Notes under the pieces: model-generated | What the model was told of the DNA's origin: nothing | What the model saw: only the letters and a program-made list of their open reading frames with translations | Databases searched by the model: none | Made by a program: the position numbers and the translations under genes | Shown: one piece after another, positions 1 through 9,467 of the stretch | Layout of the letters: every line of letters begins with the position of its first letter | How positions within the stretch are numbered: the first letter of the stretch is position 1 | NCBI GenBank assembly: GCA_036406655.1 | Contig: DASXAP010000001.1 | Coordinates: 1 to 18,784, forward strand | From: VAZQ01 sp036406655 | Lineage (GTDB): Bacteria > Pseudomonadota > Alphaproteobacteria > Rhizobiales > Xanthobacteraceae | Direction of reading: 5' to 3' | DNA length: 18,784 nt

Positions 1-2832
<2,832 letters not shown>

Positions 2833-2934
2833 CGGTTACGAGTTTTGGGACAGGACCAGGGTCGCGCGGCCGGACGAGCTTCGGCCCGCGATCAGGATCG
2901 TTGTGTCCCGCCTGAAGCGAGGCTTGAAGGAGCG

Positions 2935-3408
2935 ATGGACAAGATTCCGATGACGGCGGCGGGGTACTCGGCGCTCGAGAACGAGCTCAAGCACCGCCAG
3001 CAGGTCGAGCGACCCCGGATCATCCAGCAGATCACGGACGCGCGCACGCACGGCGATCTCTCGGAGAACGCGGAATATCATGCCGCCAAGGAGTCGCAGG
3101 CGCATAACGAGACCCGCATCGCCGAGCTCGAAGACAAGCTCGCGCGGGCGGAGGTCATCGACGTCTCCAAGCTTTCCGGCGACACCATCAAGTTCGGCGC
3201 CACGGTCACCCTCCTCGACGAGGACACCGACAAGAAGCAGGTATGGCAGCTGGTCGGGGAGCCCGAGGCCGACGCCAAGAAGGGACGCATCTCCATCACC
3301 TCCCCGCTCGCCCGCGCGCTCATCGGCAAGACCAAGGGCGCGAGCGTCGAAGTGATGACGCCGAGCGGCGCCAAGGCCTACGAGGTCAAGAAGGTCGAGT
3401 GGAGGTAG
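2935..3408 (+). CDS. greA: Transcription elongation factor GreA
   Basis: GreA enters the secondary channel of RNA polymerase and stimulates cleavage of backtracked transcripts. The product is 157 residues, the usual family length. The N-terminal coiled coil has the tip motif DARTHGDLSENAEYHAAK, with the acidic tip residues Asp41 and Glu44 at the same numbers as in E. coli. The C-terminal FKBP-like domain ends in the typical GAKAYEVKKVEW. The start was placed at the ATG at 2935, preceded by AAGGAG at 2927-2932, instead of an upstream in-frame GTG at 2845 that would add 30 unfamiliar residues. The spacing of that ribosome site is short (2 nt). It lies 102 nt after carB; co-transcription is possible because no terminator is visible between them. 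Confidence 0.97.
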   Translation: MDKIPMTAAGYSALENELKHRQQVERPRIIQQITDARTHGDLSENAEYHAAKESQAHNETRIAELEDKLARAEVIDVSKLSGDTIKFGATVTLLDEDTDKKQVWQLVGEPEADAKKGRISITSPLARALIGKTKGASVEVMTPSGAKAYEVKKVEWR

Positions 3409-3430
3409 CCCGCGACTGCGAATCGGAATC

Positions 3431-3464
3431 GCCCGGGACAAGCCCGCGACAAGCCCGGGGTGAC
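3431..3464. repeat. GC-rich intergenic repeat with two GACAAGCCCG copies
   Basis: Between greA and the flavin monooxygenase gene the 10-mer GACAAGCCCG occurs twice (3437-3446 and 3448-3457), and CCCGGG blocks sit at both ends (3432-3437 and 3454-3459), so the element can also fold on itself. From memory, similar CCCGGG/ACAAGCCCGGG units are scattered between genes in Bradyrhizobium-like genomes. That family assignment is knowledge-based and could not be checked here. It may act as a 3'-end structure for greA. Confidence 0.5.
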
Positions 3465-3490
3465 AACCGCTGCGATCCTGCGGTCAGCCG

Positions 3491-4521
3491 ATGAAATTCG
3501 GTGTGTTCGATCACATGGACCACGCCGGGGTGCCGCTCGGCCAGCTTTACGCCGACCGGCTCAAGCTGATCGAGGCGTACGATCGGGCCGGCTTCTACGG
3601 CTACCATCTTGCCGAGCACCACGCGACCCCGCTCGGGTGTGCCGCATCGCCCGGCCTGCTTCTCGCCGCGGCGGCGCAACGCACGCGGTCGCTGCGTTTC
3701 GGTCCGCTGGTCTATCTGCTGCCGTTCTACCATCCGCTGAGGCTGATCGAGGAAATCTGCATGCTCGATCACATGAGCGGGGGGCGTTTGCTGCTCGGCA
3801 TCGGTCGCGGCGTCTCACCGTTTGAAACCAGCGCCTACGGCCTCGATTTCGCCAGGACCGGCGACCTCTACCACGAGGCATTCCAGCTGATCCTCAAGGG
3901 GCTGAGTAGCGAGGAGCTGACCTTCGAAGGCAAGCATTATCAGTTTCACAACGTGCCGATGATACTGCGGCCATTGCAGCGCCCGCATCCGCCGTTGTGG
4001 TACGGAACCACGATCCCGGACAATGCGGAGTGGCCGGCGGCGAACGACGTCAACATCGTCAGCATTGCCTTGCGCCCGACGGTGCGCAGCATATGCGAAC
4101 GCTACCGCAGCGTGCGCGCAAGGCTCGGCAGGACTGCGCGCACCTCCCCGCTCCTCGGGGTCGCCCGCCATATGGTGGTAGCCGGCAGCGCAGACGCGGC
4201 GCGCAGGATCGCTCGCCGCGCCTACCCGCATTGGCGGCAGAGCTTTCGCTGGCTGTTCGAGCGCCACGGGGCCGAGCCGCGGATCGCGGGTCTCTATCCG
4301 CCTACCTTCGATGAGCTTGCCGCGCTCGACAATGGGGTCGCCGGGACGCCCGCGGCCGTTCGCGATTTCATCGCCGGCGAGATCGAGGCGACCGGCGCCG
4401 ATTACGTGCTCGGATGGTTTGCCTTCGGCGACATGACGGCCGACGCATCGAGCTGTTCGCGCGCGAGGTGATGCCGGCCTTCGCCGACGCAGGCGCCGGC
4501 GCCGCCGCGGCGCCGCCGTAG
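3491..4521 (+). CDS. LLM-class flavin-dependent oxidoreductase, apparent frameshift near the C-terminus
   Basis: This is a luciferase-like monooxygenase or reductase of the F420/FMN TIM-barrel family, substrate unknown. Family marks include an N-terminal KFGVFDHMDH strand, the LAEHHATP motif near residue 41, and LDHMSGGRLLLGIGRG near residue 92. As read, the frame stops at 4471 after 326 residues with an unlikely tail (ADASSCSRAR). From about 4444 the next frame reads RIELFAREVMPAFA, a tail commonly seen in this family after GDMT, and continues to a stop at 4519-4521. One base appears to be missing between about 4438 and 4446, so the coordinates given span both frames. The defect may be a sequencing error or a real mutation that removes only the last helix. 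No clear ribosome binding site precedes the ATG. Confidence 0.85.
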
Positions 4522-4530
4522 CCCGGCGGA

Positions 4531-4580
4531 GCCGCCCCGCCCGGGCGGGGCGGCGCAAACCGGGCGGCTGCCCCCTTTTT
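4531..4580 (+). terminator. Perfect 24-nt palindrome plus a hairpin with T-run, candidate terminator between convergent genes
   Basis: Positions 4531-4554 are a perfect inverted repeat, GCCGCCCCGCCC against GGGCGGGGCGGC with no loop in duplex form. It is followed by a shorter GGGC/GCCC hairpin (4562-4573) and TTTTT at 4576-4580. The element sits between the end of the flavin monooxygenase gene and the stop of the convergent Lrp-type gene. The T-run suits rightward transcription, while the strong stem could also slow the leftward polymerase. Terminator function is inferred. Confidence 0.5.
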
Positions 4581-4586
4581 GCGGTT

Positions 4587-5051
4587 TCACTCCAGCGGCA
4601 CGATCGCCGCGTCCTTGCAGTTGCGAAGCGTCAGGGAGGTCTTGACGTTGCGCACATGCGGGGCGGCGGTGAGCTCAGCGACCAAGGCCTGGAAGCTCGT
4701 CAGGTCCGGGGCCACGCATTTGAGGATGAAATCGATCTCGCCGGAAAGCATCCAGCATTCCCGCACCAGCGGCCGCGAGCGCACGAATTCCTCGAACTGC
4801 TTGAGGTCGCTGTCAGCCTGGCTGGCCAAATGCACCATGGCAAAGGCGGTCACCTCGTAACCGAGCAGCCTCTCGTCGAGCAGCGCTCGGTAGCCCTTGA
4901 TATAGCCGGCTTGCTCCAGAGCGCGGAGGCGCCGGAGGCACGGCGGGGGTGAAATGCCGATTCGGCTCGCCAAGTCCACATTGCTGATGCGCCCGTCGTC
5001 CTGCAGCTGCTTAAGAATATGCCGATCTATGGCATCGAGCCGGGCAGCCAA
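4587..5051 (-). CDS. Lrp/AsnC-family transcriptional regulator, TTG start
   Basis: This is a feast/famine-type DNA-binding regulator, probably responding to an amino acid. The 154-residue product has the N-terminal helix-turn-helix (LDAIDRHILKQLQDDGRIS ... LASRIGISPPPCLRRLRALEQAGYI, about residues 5-51) and a C-terminal RAM/AsnC ligand domain (EVTAFAMVHL; ECWMLSGEIDFILKCV). The frame is open far upstream, but that extension looks random. TTG at 5049-5051 was chosen because GGAGG (5057-5061) lies exactly 5 nt ahead of it and the resulting length is normal for the family. It is divergent from trxB across a 280-nt gap, so it may control itself or trxB. The arrangement is common; the ligand is unknown. 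Confidence 0.9.
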   Translation of the reverse strand: MAARLDAIDRHILKQLQDDGRISNVDLASRIGISPPPCLRRLRALEQAGYIKGYRALLDERLLGYEVTAFAMVHLASQADSDLKQFEEFVRSRPLVRECWMLSGEIDFILKCVAPDLTSFQALVAELTAAPHVRNVKTSLTLRNCKDAAIVPLE

Positions 5052-5179
5052 GCGCGCCTCCGGAACCCAGGTTTTCCTCTTCTTAGGCGTTTTTTTGCGC
5101 CAGTGAAACAAAGTTGCGGAATCCCGGTAGGGTCGCAGCCGTTGATGCCGCGGACCAGGGGCTTTCTGGTCTGCGCCGG

Positions 5180-5207
5180 TTGCATAGCTCGCCGGAACTC
5201 CTAGATT
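5180..5207 (+). promoter_or_regulatory. Candidate sigma-70-type promoter for trxB
   Basis: TTGCAT (5180-5185) and TAGATT (5202-5207) are separated by 16 nt, in the divergent gap between the Lrp-type gene and trxB. The implied transcript would start near 5214 and carry a leader of about 118 nt. This is by-eye matching to the vegetative consensus only. Confidence 0.3.
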
Positions 5208-5262
5208 GTGAAGGGCGCGGCGCGTGGGTGCCCGGTGCCCGCCCTCCCCAGGTAGCCCGTCG

Positions 5263-5312
5263 GCCGAAGGCGGGGTCCTTCGGCAGCCCAACTCCGGGGT
5301 CGGCCAACCGAC
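5263..5312 (+). promoter_or_regulatory. Two stem-loops in the trxB leader
   Basis: GCCGAAGG (5263-5270) pairs perfectly with CCTTCGGC (5277-5284) around a 6-nt loop. GTCGG (5299-5303) pairs with CCGAC (5308-5312) around CCAA. Both lie just ahead of the weak AGGA ribosome site (5316-5319) and the trxB ATG. There is no T-run, so these are not typical terminators. They may influence translation or transcript stability, or simply reflect high GC. Confidence 0.3.
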
Positions 5313-5331
5313 ATCAGGATCTGCTTGCAAG

Positions 5332-6303
5332 ATGCAAAAGGCCACTTCCGCCAAGGTCGTCATCATCGGCTCCGGCCCAGCCGGTTACACGGCAGCCATC
5401 TACGCGGCCCGGGCGATGCTCGAGCCGATCCTCGTCCAGGGGATTCAACCGGGTGGTCAGCTCACCATCACCACTGACGTCGAGAACTATCCCGGCTTTG
5501 CCGACGTGATCCAGGGACCGTGGCTGATGGAGCAGATGCAGAAGCAGGCCGAGCACGTCGGCACGAAAATCCTTGCCGACCACGTGAGCAGCGTCGATCT
5601 CGCCCACCGGCCATTCCGGCTGCGGTGCGACTCCGGCGAGCATTACCACGCCGAGACGTTGATCATCGCCACCGGCGCGCAGGCGCGCTGGCTCGATCTG
5701 CCCTCGGAGCAGAAGTTCAAGGGCTATGGCGTATCCGCCTGCGCGACCTGCGACGGCTTTTTCTATCGCGGGAAGGAGGTACTGGTGATCGGCGGCGGCA
5801 ATACCGCGGTCGAGGAGGCGCTCTTTCTGACCAATTTCGCCGCAAAGGTGACCGTGGTGCATCGGCGCGACAGCTTCCGCGCCGAGAAGATCCTGCAGGA
5901 TCGACTGTTCAAGAATTCGAAAATTTCGGTCGTCTGGGATTCTGTTCTGGAGGAGGTGGTCGGCGAGGAGCAACCGCCCAGGGTCACCGCTGCCGTGCTC
6001 CGCAATGTGCGCACCGGCGCACTGACGAGGACGCGCATCGACGGTGTGTTCATCGCAATCGGCCACACACCGGCCTCCGAGCTGTTTGCCGGGCAGCTGG
6101 AGATGAAGCCGGGCGGCTACATCAAGACCGCGCCTTTCTCGACCGCCACCTCCCGGCCCGGCGTGTTCGCCGCAGGGGATGTCACCGACGACGTCTACCG
6201 GCAGGCGGTCACCGCCGCCGGATTGGGCTGCATGGCCGCGCTCGAGGCGGAGCGGTTTCTCGCCGCGCGCGGGCAGGCGGAAGCCGCGCTGGCGGCGGAA
6301 TGA
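5332..6303 (+). CDS. trxB: Thioredoxin reductase (NADPH)
   Basis: This flavoprotein passes electrons from NADPH to thioredoxin in the cytoplasm. The product is 323 residues, the normal size. The FAD-binding GSGPAGYTAAIYAARA lies at residues 13-28, the redox-active CATC at 137-140, the NADPH-binding GGGNTAVEEA near 154-163, and the HRRDSFRA motif that reads the NADP phosphate follows. The C-terminal FAD segment GVFAAGDVTD is intact. The start was set at the ATG at 5332; an upstream in-frame GTG at 5224 would add 36 residues unlike the family. A LysR gene follows after 19 nt on the same strand, probably in one transcript. Confidence 0.96.
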   Translation: MQKATSAKVVIIGSGPAGYTAAIYAARAMLEPILVQGIQPGGQLTITTDVENYPGFADVIQGPWLMEQMQKQAEHVGTKILADHVSSVDLAHRPFRLRCDSGEHYHAETLIIATGAQARWLDLPSEQKFKGYGVSACATCDGFFYRGKEVLVIGGGNTAVEEALFLTNFAAKVTVVHRRDSFRAEKILQDRLFKNSKISVVWDSVLEEVVGEEQPPRVTAAVLRNVRTGALTRTRIDGVFIAIGHTPASELFAGQLEMKPGGYIKTAPFSTATSRPGVFAAGDVTDDVYRQAVTAAGLGCMAALEAERFLAARGQAEAALAAE

Positions 6304-6322
6304 CGGGCTCGGTGAGAAGCGG

Positions 6323-7222
6323 ATGAGCATGGATTGGGACAAGCTGAAAGTGTTTCATGCTGCCGCTGAGGCGGGCAGCTTCACTCACGCCGGGGAGCAG
6401 CTCGGGCTTTCCCAATCGGCGGTCTCCCGACAGGTGTCGGCACTGGAGCAGGAGCTCGGGGTCTCGCTGTTCCACCGGCACGCCCGCGGGCTCATCCTCA
6501 CCGAGCAGGGGGAGCTGCTTCACCACACCGCCCACGATGTGTTCATGAAGCTCGAGGCCGCGCGGGCCAAGCTGACCGACAGCCGCGAGCGGCCGAACGG
6601 CGAGCTGAAAGTGCAGACGACGCCGGGCATCGGCGTCAACTGGCTCACCCCGCGGCTCGGCGAGTTCATCGATCTCTATCCCGACATCCACATCACCTTG
6701 ATCACCACCGACGAGGAGCTCGATCTCGCGATGCGCGAGGCCGACGTGGCGATCCGGCTGCGACAGCCGACCCAGCCGGACCTCATTCAGCGCAAGCTCT
6801 TCTCGGTGCGTTTCCACGCCTACGCCTCCCCCGAATATCTCAAGCGCTTCGGCACACCGCGCACCCTGGACGACCTCGACAATCATCGGCTGCTGCTGCT
6901 GGGGGGCACCATAGTGCCGCATTATTTCGAGAACCGGCGCTGGCTGATCGAGGTCGCCCGTGACGGCAAGGGGCCGCGCGCGCCCGTCCTCACCATCAAC
7001 AACGTGCTCGGGGTCATGCGCGCCTGCCAGCGCGGGATCGGAGTGGCGATGCTGCCCGATTATCTGGTCGAGGAGAACGGCGGCCTCGTGCAGCTGTTCG
7101 GAGAATCCGACAGCATCGCGCTGGATGCCTACTTCGTCTATCCGGAAGAGCTGAAGTCGGTAGCCCGTGTGCAGGTGTTCCGTGATTTTCTGGTCGCCAA
7201 GGCACAACGCTGGCACACGTGA
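6323..7222 (+). CDS. LysR-family transcriptional regulator
   Basis: This 299-residue protein has the winged helix-turn-helix at its N-terminus (DKLKVFHAAAEAGSFTHAGEQLGLSQ, then SAVSRQVSALEQELGVSLFHR) and a periplasmic-binding-like effector domain from about residue 90 (GELKVQTTPGIGVNWLTPRL). Two ATGs, at 6323 and 6329, are possible. The first is used because a GAGAAG stretch precedes it at about the right distance. It begins 19 nt after trxB on the same strand, so it probably shares the trxB promoter; a role in redox or thiol control is a guess from position only. A strong terminator lies about 220 nt downstream. Confidence 0.93.
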   Translation: MSMDWDKLKVFHAAAEAGSFTHAGEQLGLSQSAVSRQVSALEQELGVSLFHRHARGLILTEQGELLHHTAHDVFMKLEAARAKLTDSRERPNGELKVQTTPGIGVNWLTPRLGEFIDLYPDIHITLITTDEELDLAMREADVAIRLRQPTQPDLIQRKLFSVRFHAYASPEYLKRFGTPRTLDDLDNHRLLLLGGTIVPHYFENRRWLIEVARDGKGPRAPVLTINNVLGVMRACQRGIGVAMLPDYLVEENGGLVQLFGESDSIALDAYFVYPEELKSVARVQVFRDFLVAKAQRWHT

Positions 7223-7286
7223 TCGCAGCCGGTGAGGACAGCCGTCCGCGCGGTTCCGCCGGCGGCGTGGAAGGTGCGACGCTCGC

Positions 7287-7445
7287 ATGGCTGGCATGCG
7301 AGGCTTTGTGTTGTGCGGCGAAATCGTCTCTGCATACTGCGATGCACTGGCGACGGACGATTGCCTATCCTCCCAGATTGCGATCGTTGCAGCGTCAGCT
7401 GTTCCCCTCTGGAAGGTGATTGTCGGCCCCGCGCCGGCAAACTGA
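7287..7445 (+). CDS. Possible 52-residue small protein upstream of the terminator
   Basis: An ATG at 7287 opens a 52-codon frame beginning MAGMRGFVLCGEIVSAYCDA and ending at a TGA (7443-7445) that touches the first base of a strong terminator. A purine-rich GGAAGG (7269-7274) lies 12 nt ahead, rather far. The third-position GC is lower than in neighbouring genes, and I do not recognise the sequence, which has three cysteines and no clear signal or membrane segment. It could be a real small protein, or a chance frame in a long lysR 3' tail or a small RNA. Confidence 0.25.
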   Translation: MAGMRGFVLCGEIVSAYCDALATDDCLSSQIAIVAASAVPLWKVIVGPAPAN

Positions 7446-7474
7446 ACCGGACCCGAAAGGGTCCGGTTTTTCTT
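7311..7474 (+). ncRNA. Possible small RNA of about 125 nt ending at the terminator
   Basis: A weak promoter-like pair, TTGTGC (7311-7316) and TACTGC (7335-7340) with 18 nt between, lies ahead of an excellent intrinsic terminator at 7445-7474. This would give a transcript from about 7347 to 7474. No known RNA family was recognised. The alternative is that the terminator simply ends the trxB-lysR transcript, or that the small frame at 7287 is the gene. Confidence 0.2.
7445..7474 (+). terminator. Strong rho-independent terminator
   Basis: AACCGGACCC (7445-7454) and GGGTCCGGTT (7459-7468) form a perfect 10-bp stem capped by the stable tetraloop GAAA. The stem is followed by a T-rich tail (TTTTTCTT from 7467). 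This separates the trxB-lysR block from the pqq genes. Confidence 0.9.
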
Positions 7475-7664
7475 CGTCTGCACAGTGCACCAAGAGTGGG
7501 CCTTCTCTATCGCTGGCCAGAGTCGCGGCAAGCACGCCGTCGGTTCTCGCCCTGCGCTTCCGCTCGTCACGGCGAGCTTCCCGCTCACCGATGAAGCTGT
7601 GCGGCACGCGAGGCTGGTATCGGGTGCCTGCCTTCGCGCGCTCACGCCAGCAGCGCAATGGTGC
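7475..7664. other. Intergenic stretch upstream of the pqq promoter
   Basis: The distance from the lysR stop to pqqA is 503 nt, and this is the part not explained by the small frame, terminator or promoter. It is GC-rich and has no frame that looks like a protein. The only structure noticed is TGCACAGTGCA (7479-7489), an 11-nt dyad with one central base that could be an operator half-site pair. No repeat ends or tRNA-like fold were seen. Confidence 0.4.
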
Positions 7665-7693
7665 TTGCGCGGCGGCGTCCGGCGTTCTATTTT
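7665..7693 (+). promoter_or_regulatory. Candidate promoter of the pqq operon
   Basis: TTGCGC (7665-7670) and TATTTT (7688-7693) are spaced by 17 nt. The expected start, near 7700, falls 26 nt before pqqA. The position is convincing; the -35 match is modest. Confidence 0.4.
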
Positions 7694-7710
7694 GGCGGTC
7701 TCATGCCAAA
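7691..7710 (+). promoter_or_regulatory. Inverted repeat over the pqqA transcript start
   Basis: TTTGGC (7691-7696) and GCCAAA (7705-7710) are perfect inverted arms 8 nt apart. They overlap the -10 region and end 3 nt before the pqqA ribosome binding site. It could be a repressor operator or a small leader hairpin gating translation of pqqA. Function is inferred from position. Confidence 0.4.
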
Positions 7711-7725
7711 CTCAGGGAGCTGACC

Positions 7726-7803
7726 ATGGCTTGGACTACCCCGACGCTTGTCGAGATCTGCCTCGGGCTCGAGATCAACGGCTACCTGCCGGCGGAGTTC
7801 TGA
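7726..7803 (+). CDS. pqqA: PQQ precursor peptide PqqA
   Basis: This is the ribosomally made 25-residue precursor of the cofactor pyrroloquinoline quinone, with sequence MAWTTPTLVEICLGLEINGY followed by LPAEF. PqqE links a conserved glutamate to a tyrosine four residues on; here these are Glu16 and Tyr20 in LGLEINGY, matching the Klebsiella pattern LGLEVTLY. The usual N-terminal W..P and C-terminal PAE are also present. The ribosome site AGGGAG (7714-7719) sits 6 nt before the ATG, the strongest in the pqq cluster, which fits a peptide needed in excess. pqqB starts 24 nt after the stop. Confidence 0.95.
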   Translation: MAWTTPTLVEICLGLEINGYLPAEF

Positions 7804-7827
7804 TTCCGAGCCATCTCTGCCTCCTGA

Positions 7828-8733
7828 ATGGGGCGCCTGACCGCCATCGTCCTCGGTTCGGCGGCGGGCGGGGGATTCCCTCAATGGAACTGTCGCTGTG
7901 CCGTCTGCCGCTTGGCTTGGGCGGGGGACGCGCGTGTGCGGCCGTGCACCCAGGCGAGCCTCGCCGTCAGCGGCGACGGTGAAAGCTGGGCCCTGATCAA
8001 CGCTTCCCCGGATCTTCCGCAACAGTTGCGGCGGTCGAGCGCGCTGCATCCGAAGAACGGAGTCCGCGGAAGCCCGATCAAGTCGGTGCTGCTGAGCGGC
8101 GGCGAGATCGACCAGATCGCGGGCCTCCTCAGCCTGCGCGAGCGGCAGCCATTCACGCTGTGGGCTACCGCTGCCACGCTCGACGCACTCGCCCATAACG
8201 CTGTGTTCGCGGCGCTCGCGCCCGATCTGGTGCCTCGGCGTGCGGTCTTGCCGGGGCAGACGATCGGTCTCCCGGGTGGCATGGAGGCGCAACTGTTCCT
8301 TGTGCCCGGCAAGCCACCGCTCTACCTCGAAGGCTCGAACCCTGAGACTGCGGGCGAGACCGAGGCGAATGTCGGCGTCGAGATATCGGCTTCCGGCGCG
8401 CGCATCGCCTATATCCCCGGAGCCGCCGCCATCACTGGCGCGATGCTGCAACGGATCGGCCGGGCCGACGTGACCTTCTTCGACGGGACGCTCTATCGCG
8501 ACGACGAGATGATCGTCAGCGGAACCGGAACCAAGTCCGGCCGACGCATGGGACACATGCCGATCGACGGCGCCGACGGCTCGCTCGCCGCGCTCAGCGG
8601 CGTCGGGGGTAGGCACATCTACGTGCACATCAACAACACCAATCCGATCCTCGTCGACGGCTCGGCCGAGCGCGCCGAGGTCGAGCGCCGTGGCTGGCAG
8701 ATCGCCGAGGACGGGATGGAGATCCTGCTGTGA
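7828..8733 (+). CDS. pqqB: PQQ biosynthesis protein PqqB
   Basis: PqqB is a metallo-beta-lactamase-fold protein needed for PQQ synthesis, thought to hydroxylate the tyrosine part of the processed precursor. The 301-residue product begins with the signature LGSAAGGGFPQWNC, includes the structural zinc motif CRCAVC (Cys22, Cys24, Cys27), and retains DGTLYRDDEM, GHMPI and HINNTNPIL. The stretch at residues 90-96 reads SGGEIDQ, whereas family members I recall often read T(D/N)AEIDH, so the final metal-ligand-like histidine is a glutamine. The start is the ATG at 7828 although its ribosome site is poor; translation may be coupled to pqqA 24 nt upstream. Its stop overlaps the pqqC GTG by 4 nt. Confidence 0.95.
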   Translation: MGRLTAIVLGSAAGGGFPQWNCRCAVCRLAWAGDARVRPCTQASLAVSGDGESWALINASPDLPQQLRRSSALHPKNGVRGSPIKSVLLSGGEIDQIAGLLSLRERQPFTLWATAATLDALAHNAVFAALAPDLVPRRAVLPGQTIGLPGGMEAQLFLVPGKPPLYLEGSNPETAGETEANVGVEISASGARIAYIPGAAAITGAMLQRIGRADVTFFDGTLYRDDEMIVSGTGTKSGRRMGHMPIDGADGSLAALSGVGGRHIYVHINNTNPILVDGSAERAEVERRGWQIAEDGMEILL

Positions 8734-9467
8734 GGCTGATGCCCCCGGAGGAGCTCGAAGCCTCCCTGCGCGAGATCGGAGCGCGGCGCTATCACCACCT
8801 GCACCCGTTCCATGCGCTCCTGCACAGCGGCCGATGCACCAAGGGTCAGGTGCAGGCCTGGGCGCTCAACCGCTATTACTACCAGGCGATGATCCCGGTG
8901 AAGGACGCGAGCCTGATCGCGCGCTGCGCGGACTCCGCATTGCGCCGGGAATGGCGCAGCCGTCTCGTCGATCATGACGGGGAGCGCGATGGCAACGGCG
9001 GTATCGCCCGCTGGCTCAGGCTCACTGACGGGCTCGAGCTCGACCGCGACTATGTCACCTCTCTCGCCGGCCTCCTGCCGGCGACGCGGTTCGCGGTGGA
9101 TGCCTATGTCAATTTCGTCCGCGACCGGTCCCTGGTGGAGGCGGTCGCCTCCTCGCTCACCGAGCTGTTCTCACCGAAGATCATCGGCGAGCGCGTCGAA
9201 GGCATGCTGAAAGGCTACGATTTCGTCAGTGCCGAGACCCTCGCCTATTTCGCCAAACGTCCACCGCTGGCGGCCCGCGATTCCGCGTTCGCGCTCGATT
9301 ATGTCAAGCGCAATGCCAGAACGCCCGAGGACCAGCGCGCGGCGCTGCAGGCGCTCGAGTTCAAGTGCGACGTCCTTTGGGCGATGCTGGACGCCCTCCA
9401 TCATGCCTATGTGGATCCCAAGCATGTGCCTCCCGGGAGGTTCGTCCCGCAGGATCGGGGGCGCTGA
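8730..9467 (+). CDS. pqqC: Pyrroloquinoline-quinone synthase PqqC
   Basis: PqqC is the cofactor-free oxidase that carries out the last ring closure and eight-electron oxidation to PQQ. The 245-residue product has HPFHALLHSG, WALNRYYYQ, IPVKDA and AYVNFVRDRSLVEAVASSLTELFSP, all typical. Compared by eye with Klebsiella numbering (offset two), Tyr23, His24, His84, Glu147, Arg157, Tyr175, Arg179 and Lys214 are kept as Tyr21, His22, His82, Glu145, Arg155, Tyr173, Arg177 and Lys212. The position of His154 is Ile152. The start is the GTG at 8730, overlapping the pqqB stop as GTGA; an ATG at 8739 is the alternative. The stop is directly followed by the pqqD start. Confidence 0.95.
   Translation: MRLMPPEELEASLREIGARRYHHLHPFHALLHSGRCTKGQVQAWALNRYYYQAMIPVKDASLIARCADSALRREWRSRLVDHDGERDGNGGIARWLRLTDGLELDRDYVTSLAGLLPATRFAVDAYVNFVRDRSLVEAVASSLTELFSPKIIGERVEGMLKGYDFVSAETLAYFAKRPPLAARDSAFALDYVKRNARTPEDQRAALQALEFKCDVLWAMLDALHHAYVDPKHVPPGRFVPQDRGR

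Noticed and set aside
2845..2934. Upstream GTG start for greA adding 30 residues
   Set aside because: GreA proteins begin near MDKIPMT; AAGGAG precedes that ATG and the normal 157-residue length results.
5052..5366. Long N-terminal extension of the Lrp-type gene (to 259 residues)
   Set aside because: The added 105 residues have no family similarity, and the TTG at 5049-5051 has GGAGG at ideal spacing and gives the normal length.
6209..7645. 478-codon frame on the - strand across lysR and the following gap
   Set aside because: Antisense to trxB end and lysR, no recognisable domain, and it runs through the strong terminator stem.
7420..7725. N-terminal extension of pqqA into a 127-residue frame
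   Set aside because: The 25-residue form has a perfect ribosome site and the right length; the extension would cross the terminator stem and promoter.
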